Origin: Myxococcales bacterium
Lineage (GTDB): Bacteria; Myxococcota_A; Polyangia; Haliangiales; Haliangiaceae
Assembly (NCBI GenBank): GCA_016794545.1
Contig: JAEUJX010000510.1
Span: 1 to 36,150 of the forward strand
Length of the DNA stretch: 36,150 nt
Direction of reading: 5' to 3'
Part shown: positions 9,219 through 16,375 of the stretch, in pieces
Layout of the letters: each line of letters begins with the position of its first letter
How positions within the stretch are numbered: position 1 is the first letter of the stretch
The notes under the pieces: generated by a model
Told to the model about the DNA's origin: nothing
What the model saw: only the letters and a program-made list of their open reading frames with translations
Databases searched by the model: none
Translations under genes and position numbers: made by a program

Positions 9219-10058
9219 ATGCGCATCGGCGACTACGACCTCTCGACGGCGATCCGGACGCCGGTCGGCGTGCGCTACGAGGCCACACATCGCCTCCTGC
9301 CCCGCCGGGCGGTGATCGAGCTGCGCGAGGCACGGGCCGGCGCGCGGGCCGAGGCGGTTCGCCTGCTCAAGCAGGCGTGTCTCCTCGATGCGCTCCACCA
9401 CCCGGCGATTCCGCGCGTGTTCGAGTGCGGCACGGTCGAGGGGAATCCCTGGGTCGCGTTCGAGCGCATCGACGCGGTGCCGCTGGAGGTCGAGCTGCGC
9501 GCAGGTGCGCTCGACCTCGACGATGTGCTCGAGCTCCTCGACGGTGTCGCCGGCGCGCTCGCGCACGCTCACGCGCGCGGTGTGCTCCACCGCGACATCA
9601 CCCCGGCGTCGATCCTGGTGCGGGCCATCGGTCGCGCCTACCCCGTCGTGCTGTCCTCCTGGACGAGCGCGTGTACCGGCGACGCCGAGCTGCGGATGCC
9701 GATCCGCGGCCCGATGCGGTTCCGGGCCCCCGAGGTGCTCGAGGACGACACGATCGACGGGCGCGCCGACGTCTACGCGCTCGGCGCCGTCGTGAAGGAG
9801 GTGCTCGCGGGCATCGGCGACCCGCACGCCGATCTGGCACCGCTGCTCGCGCGCATGACCGCGGTCGAGAAGTTCGAGCGGCCGAGCGCCGCCGAGGTCC
9901 GCGCCGAGGTCCGCGCGCTGCGCACCGCGCGGATCGCCGCGGAGTTCGCCGTCCCCGAGCGGACCCGGCCGCTCAAGTGGACGCCGCAGGTCGATCCGGC
10001 GCCTGCCAAGCCGACGACGGCCCTGCCGCGCGGCCCACGCACGCGTCCCCGCGGCTGA
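9219..10058 (+). CDS. Ser/Thr kinase-like pseudokinase
   Basis: This 279-residue protein follows the kinase fold from end to end but lacks key residues. The glycine loop is not recognisable (about residues 9-20), and the ATP-binding Lys position reads Glu34 in AVIEL. HRD is kept (124-126) but the metal-binding Asn five residues later is Ser131 (HRDITPAS), and the DFG motif is replaced by SSW (146-148). Structural motifs APE (170-172) and DVYALG (184-189) are retained. I chose ATG 9219 over GTG 9198 because homology begins there and an AG-rich stretch precedes it. The tail (about 245-279) is Pro/Arg-rich. It is likely a regulatory partner rather than an enzyme, possibly of the preceding kinase. 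Confidence 0.85.
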   Translation: MRIGDYDLSTAIRTPVGVRYEATHRLLPRRAVIELREARAGARAEAVRLLKQACLLDALHHPAIPRVFECGTVEGNPWVAFERIDAVPLEVELRAGALDLDDVLELLDGVAGALAHAHARGVLHRDITPASILVRAIGRAYPVVLSSWTSACTGDAELRMPIRGPMRFRAPEVLEDDTIDGRADVYALGAVVKEVLAGIGDPHADLAPLLARMTAVEKFERPSAAEVRAEVRALRTARIAAEFAVPERTRPLKWTPQVDPAPAKPTTALPRGPRTRPRG

Positions 10059-10112
10059 ACGTCGCAGCGCCGGTCACGTGCAAACCGCCGCGCGATCTGA
10101 CAGGGTCCGCCC

Positions 10113-10766
10113 GTGCGCCTGTCGGGCAACAAGCTCCTCCTGATCCTGCTCGCCGGGGTGCTCGTGCTCACCGCCTCGTTCGCGATCCCGATGTTCGCGT
10201 GCCGGGTCCCCGATCCGGAGCTCGACGACCTCGGCACGGTGCCCGCGTTCGCGCTCACCGACGATCGGGGCGCGGTGTTCACCGAGGAGGCGCTCCGCGG
10301 CCACCCGACGATCGTCGACTTCGTGTTCACCCGCTGCGACACGATCTGCCCGGTGGTGTCCGCGCGCATGGCGCGGCTGCAGGAGAAGCTGGCCGATCGC
10401 AAGGCGGAGTCGATCAAGCTCGTGTCGATCAGCGTCGATCCGGCGTACGACACGCCGGAGCGGCTCGCCGCGTACGCGGCGACGTTCGGCGCACGGCCCG
10501 ACAAGTGGCGGTTCCTGACGGGACCGAGCGAGAAGGTCCGCGAGCTCGTCGAGGGTCCGTTCATGAACTCGATGCTGAACGAGGGCGTGTCCGCCAAGGG
10601 TGCGCCCCAGATCTCGCACAGCGGCTACTTCGTCCTCGTCGACGGCGACCTCCGCATCCGCGGCGTCTACGACTCCGCGGATCAGCACCGGCTCGACGAG
10701 CTCGACCACCACGCGCGCTTCCTGGCGCGCACGGGCGAGGGCCGGAGCTACAAGTTCGGAAACTGA
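10113..10766 (+). CDS. SCO1/SenC/PrrC family copper-binding thioredoxin-like protein
   Basis: This 217-residue protein has one N-terminal membrane anchor (residues about 7-29). The thioredoxin-like domain carries the copper-binding Cys75-x3-Cys79 (FTRCDTICP) and the distant ligand His169 (ISHSGYF). SCO proteins deliver copper to the CuA centre of cytochrome c oxidase or act as periplasmic thiol reductants. No oxidase genes are in the window, so the client is unknown. The GTG start gives a sensible membrane anchor. A CAGGGT hexamer ends 6 nt before it, a weak -10 match. Confidence 0.93.
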   Translation: MRLSGNKLLLILLAGVLVLTASFAIPMFACRVPDPELDDLGTVPAFALTDDRGAVFTEEALRGHPTIVDFVFTRCDTICPVVSARMARLQEKLADRKAESIKLVSISVDPAYDTPERLAAYAATFGARPDKWRFLTGPSEKVRELVEGPFMNSMLNEGVSAKGAPQISHSGYFVLVDGDLRIRGVYDSADQHRLDELDHHARFLARTGEGRSYKFGN

Positions 10767-10781
10767 GCCGCCGAAAGGATC

Positions 10782-10803
10782 TCGCGCGACGAAGTCAGCG
10801 CGA
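10782..10803. repeat. Inverted repeat TCGCGC...GCGCGA
   Basis: TCGCGC (10782-10787) and GCGCGA (10798-10803) can form a 6-bp stem with a 10-nt loop just downstream of the SCO gene. There is no T tract. It may be a terminator-like hairpin. Confidence 0.3.
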
Positions 10804-10846
10804 AATCTCCTCACGGCGAAGGGACCTCGTGAGGGAAGTAAGCGCG
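10791..10846 (+). repeat. Direct repeat upstream of the exchanger promoter
   Basis: GAAGTCAGCGCG (10791-10802) and GAAGTAAGCGCG (10835-10846) match at 11 of 12 positions and are 44 bp apart, close to four helical turns. The second copy ends one base before the TAGACT -10 candidate. Between them, CCTCAC (10809-10814) and GTGAGG (10829-10834) form a further inverted repeat. This looks like a regulator-binding region for the exchanger gene. Confidence 0.35.
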
Positions 10847-10847
10847 G

Positions 10848-10853
10848 TAGACT
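10848..10853 (+). promoter_or_regulatory. Candidate leaderless -10 element (TAGACT) for exchanger gene
   Basis: TAGACT ends 8 nt before the TTG at 10862. The same hexamer occurs with near-identical spacing before the kinase gene at 30399. Confidence 0.45.
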
Positions 10854-10861
10854 AGGGCGCG

Positions 10862-11848
10862 TTGGCCCAGATCGTAAGCATCGTCCAGATGGTCCTGGGC
10901 ATCGCGATCCTGTACTGGGGCGCGGAGTGGCTGATCCGCGGCTCGGCGCAGGTCGCGCGCGCGTTCGGCGTGAAGCCGCTCGTCGTCGGGCTGACGGTGG
11001 TGGCCTACGGCGCGTCGGCGCCGGAGCTGGCGATCGCGACGAAGACCGCGCTGACGCACCACCAGCCGATCGCGCTCGGCACGGTGATCGGCTCGTGCGC
11101 GGCGAACATCTCGCTCATCCTCGGCCTCACCGCGCTGATCCGGCCGCCGGTGATCGACGGGCGCATCATCCGCCGCGAGGTGCCGGTGCTGCTCGGCTCG
11201 GCGATCGCCGTGCCGCTCCTCCTGCGCAACGGCGTCCTGTCCAAGCTCGAGGGCGGCCTGCTCATCGGCTGCGCGGTGCTGTTCACGATCGTCACGCTGA
11301 CCGTGTCGGCGAACCTCGATCCCGACGACGAGCTCGAGGTCGAGGCGCGCCGCGCCGAGGAGAGCGCGGCGACGCTCGCCGGCAAGGCGCGCCCGCGGGC
11401 GTCCCGCGCGGGCTCGGCGATCATGACGATGCTCGGCCTGCTCCTGCTCGTCGCCGGCAGCGATCTGTTCGTGCGAGGCGGGCGCGGCCTGGCCGGCGAG
11501 CTCGGCATGAGCGAGCGCATGCTCGGCCTGACCGTGATCTCGCTCGGCACCGCCCTGCCCGAGCTGATCGGCTCGCTGGTCGCCGCGGCGCGCGGCCACT
11601 CGGCGCTCGCGATCGGCTCGGTGATCGGCTCGAACCTCCTGAACGTCTTCCTGGTCCTCGGGATCACCGCGTACCTGCAGCCGATCCACGTGGGCGAGCG
11701 GATGCACATGGTCGATCTCGTGGGGCTCGTGGTGATCACCCTGCTCGGCGTCGTGATGCTCCGCGGGTCCCGGAGGATCTCGCGCGTCGAGGGCGCCATC
11801 CTGGTCGCGGCCTACGTGGCGTTCGTGGTCGCATGTTCCCTGTTGTGA
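10862..11848 (+). CDS. Na+/Ca2+-exchanger family (CaCA) membrane transporter
   Basis: A 328-residue polytopic membrane protein with the two alpha repeats of the cation/Ca2+ exchanger superfamily. The first reads GLTVVAYGASAPELAIA followed by GTVIGSCAANISLILGL. The second reads GLTVISLGTALPELIGS followed by AIGSVIGSNLLNVFLVLGI. The acidic Glu in each SAPE/ALPE motif is the expected ion ligand. Family members exchange Ca2+ (or other cations) for Na+ or H+ across the inner membrane. The start is taken as TTG 10862; an in-frame ATG at 10889 (codon 10) is possible. A central loop (about residues 150-185) is hydrophilic, as usual between the two halves. Confidence 0.92.
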   Translation: MAQIVSIVQMVLGIAILYWGAEWLIRGSAQVARAFGVKPLVVGLTVVAYGASAPELAIATKTALTHHQPIALGTVIGSCAANISLILGLTALIRPPVIDGRIIRREVPVLLGSAIAVPLLLRNGVLSKLEGGLLIGCAVLFTIVTLTVSANLDPDDELEVEARRAEESAATLAGKARPRASRAGSAIMTMLGLLLLVAGSDLFVRGGRGLAGELGMSERMLGLTVISLGTALPELIGSLVAAARGHSALAIGSVIGSNLLNVFLVLGITAYLQPIHVGERMHMVDLVGLVVITLLGVVMLRGSRRISRVEGAILVAAYVAFVVACSLL

Positions 11849-11858
11849 CGCGCACTTA

Positions 11859-11871
11859 GGCGCGATGCGCC
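11859..11871. terminator. Hairpin GGCGC-GAT-GCGCC after exchanger gene
   Basis: A perfect 5-bp stem with a 3-nt loop begins 10 nt after the exchanger stop codon. There is no T tract, so it is only a candidate terminator. Confidence 0.3.
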
Positions 11872-11917
11872 GGCGCAGCATTTCGTGCGGCCCGACAACC
11901 TCACCCCGGGCCATCAC

Positions 11918-11944
11918 GAGATAGAGGCGCGCCGTAGAGATAGA
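11918..11944 (+). repeat. Direct repeats GAGATAGA upstream of the metzincin-like gene cluster
   Basis: GAGATAGA occurs at 11918-11925 and 11937-11944, 19 bp apart, and between them lies the palindrome GGCGCGCC (11926-11933). The pair sits about 15-40 bp upstream of the likely -10 (TACAAG, 11959-11964). A related CACGATAGA occurs at 13483-13491 before the second paralog. This could be an activator-binding site shared by the cluster. Confidence 0.35.
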
Positions 11945-11958
11945 TCACATCGCGCAGC

Positions 11959-11964
11959 TACAAG
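11959..11964 (+). promoter_or_regulatory. Candidate leaderless -10 element (TACAAG)
   Basis: TACAAG ends 7 nt before the ATG at 11972. It lacks the final T of the consensus but keeps the spacing seen elsewhere in the window. Confidence 0.35.
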
Positions 11965-11971
11965 CATCGGC

Positions 11972-13393
11972 ATGAAGCGCACGTTTGCCGTCGTCGCGTC
12001 TCTGACCCTGGGGCTTGCTGGTGCGGCGAACGCCGAGATCCAGCCGAACATCGATGATGCGCCGAACAACCCGTTCGTCGTCCCGTCGGAGCGCCCGCAG
12101 GCGACGTACCGCTTCATCGACCCCGGCCTCGGCGGGATGGATCAGCCGCAGGTCTCCGCGGCGGCCACGTCGAACGTGATCTACCTGAACAACTGCAAGC
12201 CGAACGGCTGCCAGATCAGCCCGGGCGCCGACAACGCGCTCACGAACCGCTCGAGCATCCCGGACCAGGCGTCCACGGTGCAGCCGTTCGCGTACTCCGA
12301 TGCGGTCTGGCAGCAGGTCGTGCAGTGCGTCCGCGCGACGTACGCGCCGTTCGGCGTGCAGATCGTCACCGACCGTCCGGCCAGCGGCAACTACCACATG
12401 GCGATCGTCGCCGGCGTGCCGCAGAACGTGCAGATGCAGCAGGGCGTGGGCGGCGTGTCGCCGTTCTCGTGCGGCTACATCCACAACGCGATCTCGTTCT
12501 CGTTCTCGAACGTCTACGGCGGCAACGTCGACGACATCTGCTGGACGGTCGCGCAGGAGACCGCGCACTCGTGGGGCCTCGACCACAAGTTCGACAACCG
12601 CGATCCGATGACCTACCTGCAGTCGGGTCCGTCGCGGAAGGTGTTCCAGAACCAGGCCGGCCAGTGCGGCGAGTACAACGCGCGCCAGTGCCAGTGCGGC
12701 GGCAGCACGATGAACAGCTACGACGCGATCATGAAGACGTTCGGCAGCTCGACGCCGACGCCGCCGACGGTGAAGATCACCGCGCCGCTCGAGGGCGACA
12801 ACGTCCCGATGGGCTTCCCGATCCGCGCGGACATCATGGACGACATCGGCGCGTCGAAGGCCGAGCTCCGCATCGACGGCAACCTCGTCTCGACGCTGAC
12901 CACGCCGCCGTGGGTGTGGAACGCCCCCGCGTCGGTCGGCCAGGGCAACCACACGATCCACGTGAAGGGCTTCGACATCGGCGGCTCGTCCGCCGAGGCG
13001 ACCGTGAAGATCGTGATCGGGGCGGCGTGCAAGAAGCCCGGTGACTGCGCGAGCGACCAGGACACCTGTGTCGACGGCCGCTGCGTCGCCGGCGAGGGCA
13101 CCACCGGCGGCCTCGGCTCGACGTGTACGAAGAACGAGGAGTGCAAGTCGGGCCAGTGCGGCTCGGACGGCGCGGGCAACTCGTACTGCGTCGAGAACTG
13201 CGATCCGATGGGCAACGGCTGCCCGAGCGGCTTCGGCTGCATCTCGTCGGGCGCGAACGGCGGCGTGTGCTGGCCGGGCGCCGGCGACGAGGGCGGTGGT
13301 TGCTCCGCGAACACGGACGGCCGCGGCGGTCTCGCGATGCTCGGCCTCGGGTTCGCTGCGCTCCTGATCACGCGCCGCCGCCGGACGGCCTGA
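11972..13393 (+). CDS. Exported metzincin-like protein 1 with Ig-like, Cys-rich and MYXO-CTERM-type tail
   Basis: I take ATG 11972 (473 residues) because it begins a clear Sec signal peptide (residues 1-22, cut after AANA). Residues about 40-245 contain a metzincin-like core: Q195-E-T-A-H199-S-W-G-L-D-H205 followed by a Met-turn-like DPMTY (Met213). The first zinc-ligand His of HExxHxxGxxH is Gln. A fibronectin/Ig-like domain follows (about 265-355, starting PTPPTVKITAP). Next come two Cys-rich modules (about 358-440), then Cys, a hydrophobic segment and RRRR, the pattern of the MYXO-CTERM sorting tag. It is predicted to be exported and surface-anchored. Whether it is a protease is doubtful because of the Gln. 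Confidence 0.88.
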   Translation: MKRTFAVVASLTLGLAGAANAEIQPNIDDAPNNPFVVPSERPQATYRFIDPGLGGMDQPQVSAAATSNVIYLNNCKPNGCQISPGADNALTNRSSIPDQASTVQPFAYSDAVWQQVVQCVRATYAPFGVQIVTDRPASGNYHMAIVAGVPQNVQMQQGVGGVSPFSCGYIHNAISFSFSNVYGGNVDDICWTVAQETAHSWGLDHKFDNRDPMTYLQSGPSRKVFQNQAGQCGEYNARQCQCGGSTMNSYDAIMKTFGSSTPTPPTVKITAPLEGDNVPMGFPIRADIMDDIGASKAELRIDGNLVSTLTTPPWVWNAPASVGQGNHTIHVKGFDIGGSSAEATVKIVIGAACKKPGDCASDQDTCVDGRCVAGEGTTGGLGSTCTKNEECKSGQCGSDGAGNSYCVENCDPMGNGCPSGFGCISSGANGGVCWPGAGDEGGGCSANTDGRGGLAMLGLGFAALLITRRRRTA

Positions 13394-13425
13394 ATCCCCT
13401 ACACGGGGTTTCGCTGAGTTGCCCG

Positions 13426-13441
13426 GGTCTCACCCGAGACC
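13426..13441 (+). other. Perfect hairpin between metzincin-like genes 1 and 2
   Basis: GGTCTC (13426-13431) and GAGACC (13436-13441) flank the tetraloop ACCC. A second weaker stem CCCC/GGGG lies just upstream, starting 4 nt after the stop of gene 1. There is no T tract. The pair could partly terminate transcription or protect the RNA between paralogs 1 and 2. Confidence 0.4.
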
Positions 13442-13502
13442 AGGGAAAGCAAGCCGATTTCGCTAGGTTCGCTCGACCTCGGCACGATAGAACCGCAGGT
13501 CT

Positions 13503-15017
13503 ATGAAGCGACCGCAGCTGTGGGCCGTCACCACCGCCGCGGGTCTGTTCCTCGCGATGGGACAGGCCGCGGCCGAGAACGAGACCGTCGTCCCGTCGCA
13601 GGGTGACTCGATCAACGAGGACGCGCGGCCCGCGCCGCTCGTCACCCGGCCCCGGAGCGTGATGGTGTGGACCGACATCGACCCCGCCACGGTGTCGCCG
13701 GTCGTCAACACGAACAAGATCTACCTGAACAACTGCAAGCCGAGCGGCTGCGTGATCCGCAGCGGTCAGGCGAGCTCGATCGACGGCTCCGGCTACCAGG
13801 GCACGTGGGGCATCAGCGGCACCCGCACGCTCACCCCGTTCAGCGCGTCGGACGCGGTGTGGACGCAGGTCGTGGACTGCCTGAAGGACGTGTTCAGCCC
13901 GTTCGGCGTCGAGCTCGTCACGACCAACCCGAGCCCTGCCCCGCACTTCGAGATCATGATCGCGGGCTCGCCGACGGACCTCGGCATGAGCAACGGCATC
14001 GGCGGCGTGTCCCCGTTCTCGTGCGGCCAGTACATCCCGAACTCGCTGGTGTTCGACTTCCAGAAGGTGTGGGGCTCCGACGTCGAGGAGATCTGCTCGA
14101 CGGCCGCGCAGGAGATCGCGCACAGCTGGGCCCTCGACCACGTCACGGATCCGAGTGACCCGCTCACGTACAACCCGTACAACGGGCGCCGCCGGTTCAA
14201 GAACGCGCAGGTGCAGTGCGGCAGCGACTGCTCCGGCGGCCGCTCGCCGTTCGGTGACACGTGCACCGGCCTCACCAATCAGAACCACCCGTGCGCGTGC
14301 CCGAACGGCTCCACGATCCTGACGAACACGCAGAACTCGGTCACCACGATCCAGGCGCTGTTCGGCACGGGCAATCCCACGCCGCCGACCGTCAAGATCA
14401 CGGCGCCCAAGCTCGGTGCGGTCGTCGCCGCGGGCTTCCCGGTCACCGCCGACATCTCCGACGACAACGGCGTCGCGCGCGCGGAGCTCTACGTCAACAA
14501 CACGATGATCCAGATGCTCGGCGGCGCGCCGTGGGCGTTCAACGCGCCGGGCAACCTCGCGAACGGCACGCACAAGGTGAAGGTGATCGGCTACGACATC
14601 TACGGCACCTCGGCGTCCGACGAGATCTCGGTCGTGATCGGCAAGCCGTGCGGCGGCGACGGCGACTGCCCGAACGCCACCGACGTCTGCCTCGGCGGCC
14701 GCTGCGTCGCCGGGCCCGACGTGACCGGCGGCCTCGGCGCGTCGTGCACGTCGAACCCCGACTGCAAGAGCGGCACGTGCGCGAGCGACTCCTCGGGCGC
14801 CAAGCACTGCGTCGAGGGCTGCCTCCTCGGCGAAGGCCAGTGCCCCGATGGCTTCGGCTGCCTCGAGGCGGGCGGAGGGAACGGCGTGTGCTGGCCGGGC
14901 TACGACGATGGCACGGGTGGCGGCTGCTGCAGCGCGGGTAGCGATGGTTCGGGTCCGATGTTCCTCGGAGGTGTGGTGTGCGGAATGCTCGTGTTGCGCC
15001 GCCGTCGTCGTCGCTGA
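13503..15017 (+). CDS. Exported metzincin-like protein 2, MYXO-CTERM-type tail
   Basis: A 504-residue paralog of the preceding gene with the same domain order. It has a signal peptide (1-25), a metzincin-like core, an Ig-like domain (starting PTPPTVKITAP), Cys-rich modules and a tail GGGCCSAG, hydrophobic segment, RRRRRR. The active-site line reads Q203-E-I-A-H207-S-W-A-L-D-H213: Gln replaces the first His and Ala replaces the conserved Gly. The Met-turn position is Leu (DPLTY). The segment IYLNNCKPSGC matches paralog 1 almost exactly, also at DNA level, which points to tandem duplication. Its TGA shares its A with the ATG of gene 3, so translation is probably coupled. Confidence 0.88.
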   Translation: MKRPQLWAVTTAAGLFLAMGQAAAENETVVPSQGDSINEDARPAPLVTRPRSVMVWTDIDPATVSPVVNTNKIYLNNCKPSGCVIRSGQASSIDGSGYQGTWGISGTRTLTPFSASDAVWTQVVDCLKDVFSPFGVELVTTNPSPAPHFEIMIAGSPTDLGMSNGIGGVSPFSCGQYIPNSLVFDFQKVWGSDVEEICSTAAQEIAHSWALDHVTDPSDPLTYNPYNGRRRFKNAQVQCGSDCSGGRSPFGDTCTGLTNQNHPCACPNGSTILTNTQNSVTTIQALFGTGNPTPPTVKITAPKLGAVVAAGFPVTADISDDNGVARAELYVNNTMIQMLGGAPWAFNAPGNLANGTHKVKVIGYDIYGTSASDEISVVIGKPCGGDGDCPNATDVCLGGRCVAGPDVTGGLGASCTSNPDCKSGTCASDSSGAKHCVEGCLLGEGQCPDGFGCLEAGGGNGVCWPGYDDGTGGGCCSAGSDGSGPMFLGGVVCGMLVLRRRRRR

Positions 15018-16375
15018 TGTGGGGCGCGGCGCTCGGAGTCGTCGTCCTGCTCGCGCCGCTGGCCGCGAGGGCGGAGCCCGTCTCGCGCCCGCAGCCGCAG
15101 CTGCGCTGGTCGACCAACTCCGCACCACCGGCCGCGGCACCGTCGTCGCGGATCATCTTCGTGCACAAGTGCCCGCTCCAGGGCTGCACGATCCGCCCCG
15201 GCACCAACGACTCGCGGACCGACACCTCCGACATCCCGACCCAGCAGGTCGTGATCTCGCAGTTCAAGCAGTCGCCCGCGGTGTGGGACGCGATGATGGA
15301 GTGCGTGAAGAACACGTACGCGCCGTTCGACATCACGGTCACCGATGTCGATCCGGGCCCGAACGTGCCGCACTACGAGAACATCGTCGGCGGTTCGAGC
15401 GGCTCCGAGCTCCACCCCGACTTCGCGAGCGCGGGCGGCGTGTCGCCGTTCTCGTGCAACGAGATCCCGAACTCGGTCAGCTTCACGTTCGACGTGTACG
15501 GTCCCAACCCCGACCAGCTGTGCTGGACGGTCGCGCAGGAGACCGCGCACTCGTTCGGGCTCGAGCACGAGTACAACGCGGCGGATCCGCTGACCTACCT
15601 CTCCGGCGGCCCCTCGAAGAAGCGGTTCCAGGCCACCGACTCGCCGTGCGGGACGTTCTCGCCCGTGCAGTGCCGCTGCTCGGGCAAGGCGACGCAGAAC
15701 TCGTACAAGCACATCGTCGAGATGTTCGGGCCCGGCGCCGCCACGCCGCCGACGGTCGCGATCCGATCGCCCGGCGCGGGCGGCAAGGTGCAGCCCGGGT
15801 TCATCGTGCGCGCGGCCGCCGCCGACGACGTCAAGGTCGAGGAGGTCCAGCTGTTCATCGACGGCGTGGACACGATGGTGCGGGACGCCGAGCCGCCGTA
15901 TCTGCTCGCCGCGCCGGACGGCATCACCGACGGTCCGCACACGATCGAGGCGCGCGCGATCGACGTGGCCGGCGTTCCGGCGAGCGCGATGGTCGACGTC
16001 ACCATGGGCCCGCCGTGCGGCGGCGACAGCGACTGCTCCGGCGACGACGTCTGCGTGATGGGCGTGTGCCTCGCGGGTCCCGACGTGCCCGGCGGCATCG
16101 GCGACCACTGCACCGCGCCGACCGAGTGCCTGTACGCGAGGTGCGAGGGCGACGCGAACGACAAGCAGTGCGTCGCGGAGTGCGACCCGGGCGCGGCGAA
16201 CGCGTGCCCGAGCGAGTTCTCGTGCATCGCGGCCGGCGCCAGCGGCGTGTGCTGGTACAGCCCGTCGGCGGGCTGCTGCAGCGCGAGCAGCGAGCCCACC
16301 GCTCCGATCCTGCTCGGCGCGGGCGTGCTCGCCGCGATGCTCGTGCGCCGCCGCCGGCCCGCGCGCGTGCGATGA
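15017..16375 (+). CDS. Exported metzincin-like protein 3, MYXO-CTERM-type tail
   Basis: The third, most diverged paralog has 452 residues. I choose ATG 15017, which overlaps the previous stop (TGATG) and begins a good signal peptide (WGAALGVVVLLAPLAARA); an upstream GTG at 14978 would bury it. The core reads Q174-E-T-A-H178-S-F-G-L-E-H184, again with Gln for the first His; the Met-turn position is Leu. The Ig-like domain, Cys-rich modules and CC-hydrophobic-RRRR tail are all present. Conservation of Glu and of the second and third His across three diverged copies argues against simple decay. The stop overlaps the start of the DUF455 gene by ATGA. Confidence 0.88.
   Translation: MWGAALGVVVLLAPLAARAEPVSRPQPQLRWSTNSAPPAAAPSSRIIFVHKCPLQGCTIRPGTNDSRTDTSDIPTQQVVISQFKQSPAVWDAMMECVKNTYAPFDITVTDVDPGPNVPHYENIVGGSSGSELHPDFASAGGVSPFSCNEIPNSVSFTFDVYGPNPDQLCWTVAQETAHSFGLEHEYNAADPLTYLSGGPSKKRFQATDSPCGTFSPVQCRCSGKATQNSYKHIVEMFGPGAATPPTVAIRSPGAGGKVQPGFIVRAAAADDVKVEEVQLFIDGVDTMVRDAEPPYLLAAPDGITDGPHTIEARAIDVAGVPASAMVDVTMGPPCGGDSDCSGDDVCVMGVCLAGPDVPGGIGDHCTAPTECLYARCEGDANDKQCVAECDPGAANACPSEFSCIAAGASGVCWYSPSAGCCSASSEPTAPILLGAGVLAAMLVRRRRPARVR

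Noticed and set aside
13394-13502. A riboswitch (for example cyclic-di-GMP type) between metzincin-like genes 1 and 2
   Set aside because: Two short stems are visible, but I could not match conserved riboswitch core sequence.
14978-15016. GTG 14978 as start of metzincin-like gene 3
   Set aside because: It would add 13 residues (mostly Pro, Ser, Arg) before the signal peptide. The TGATG overlap at 15017 is the simpler start.
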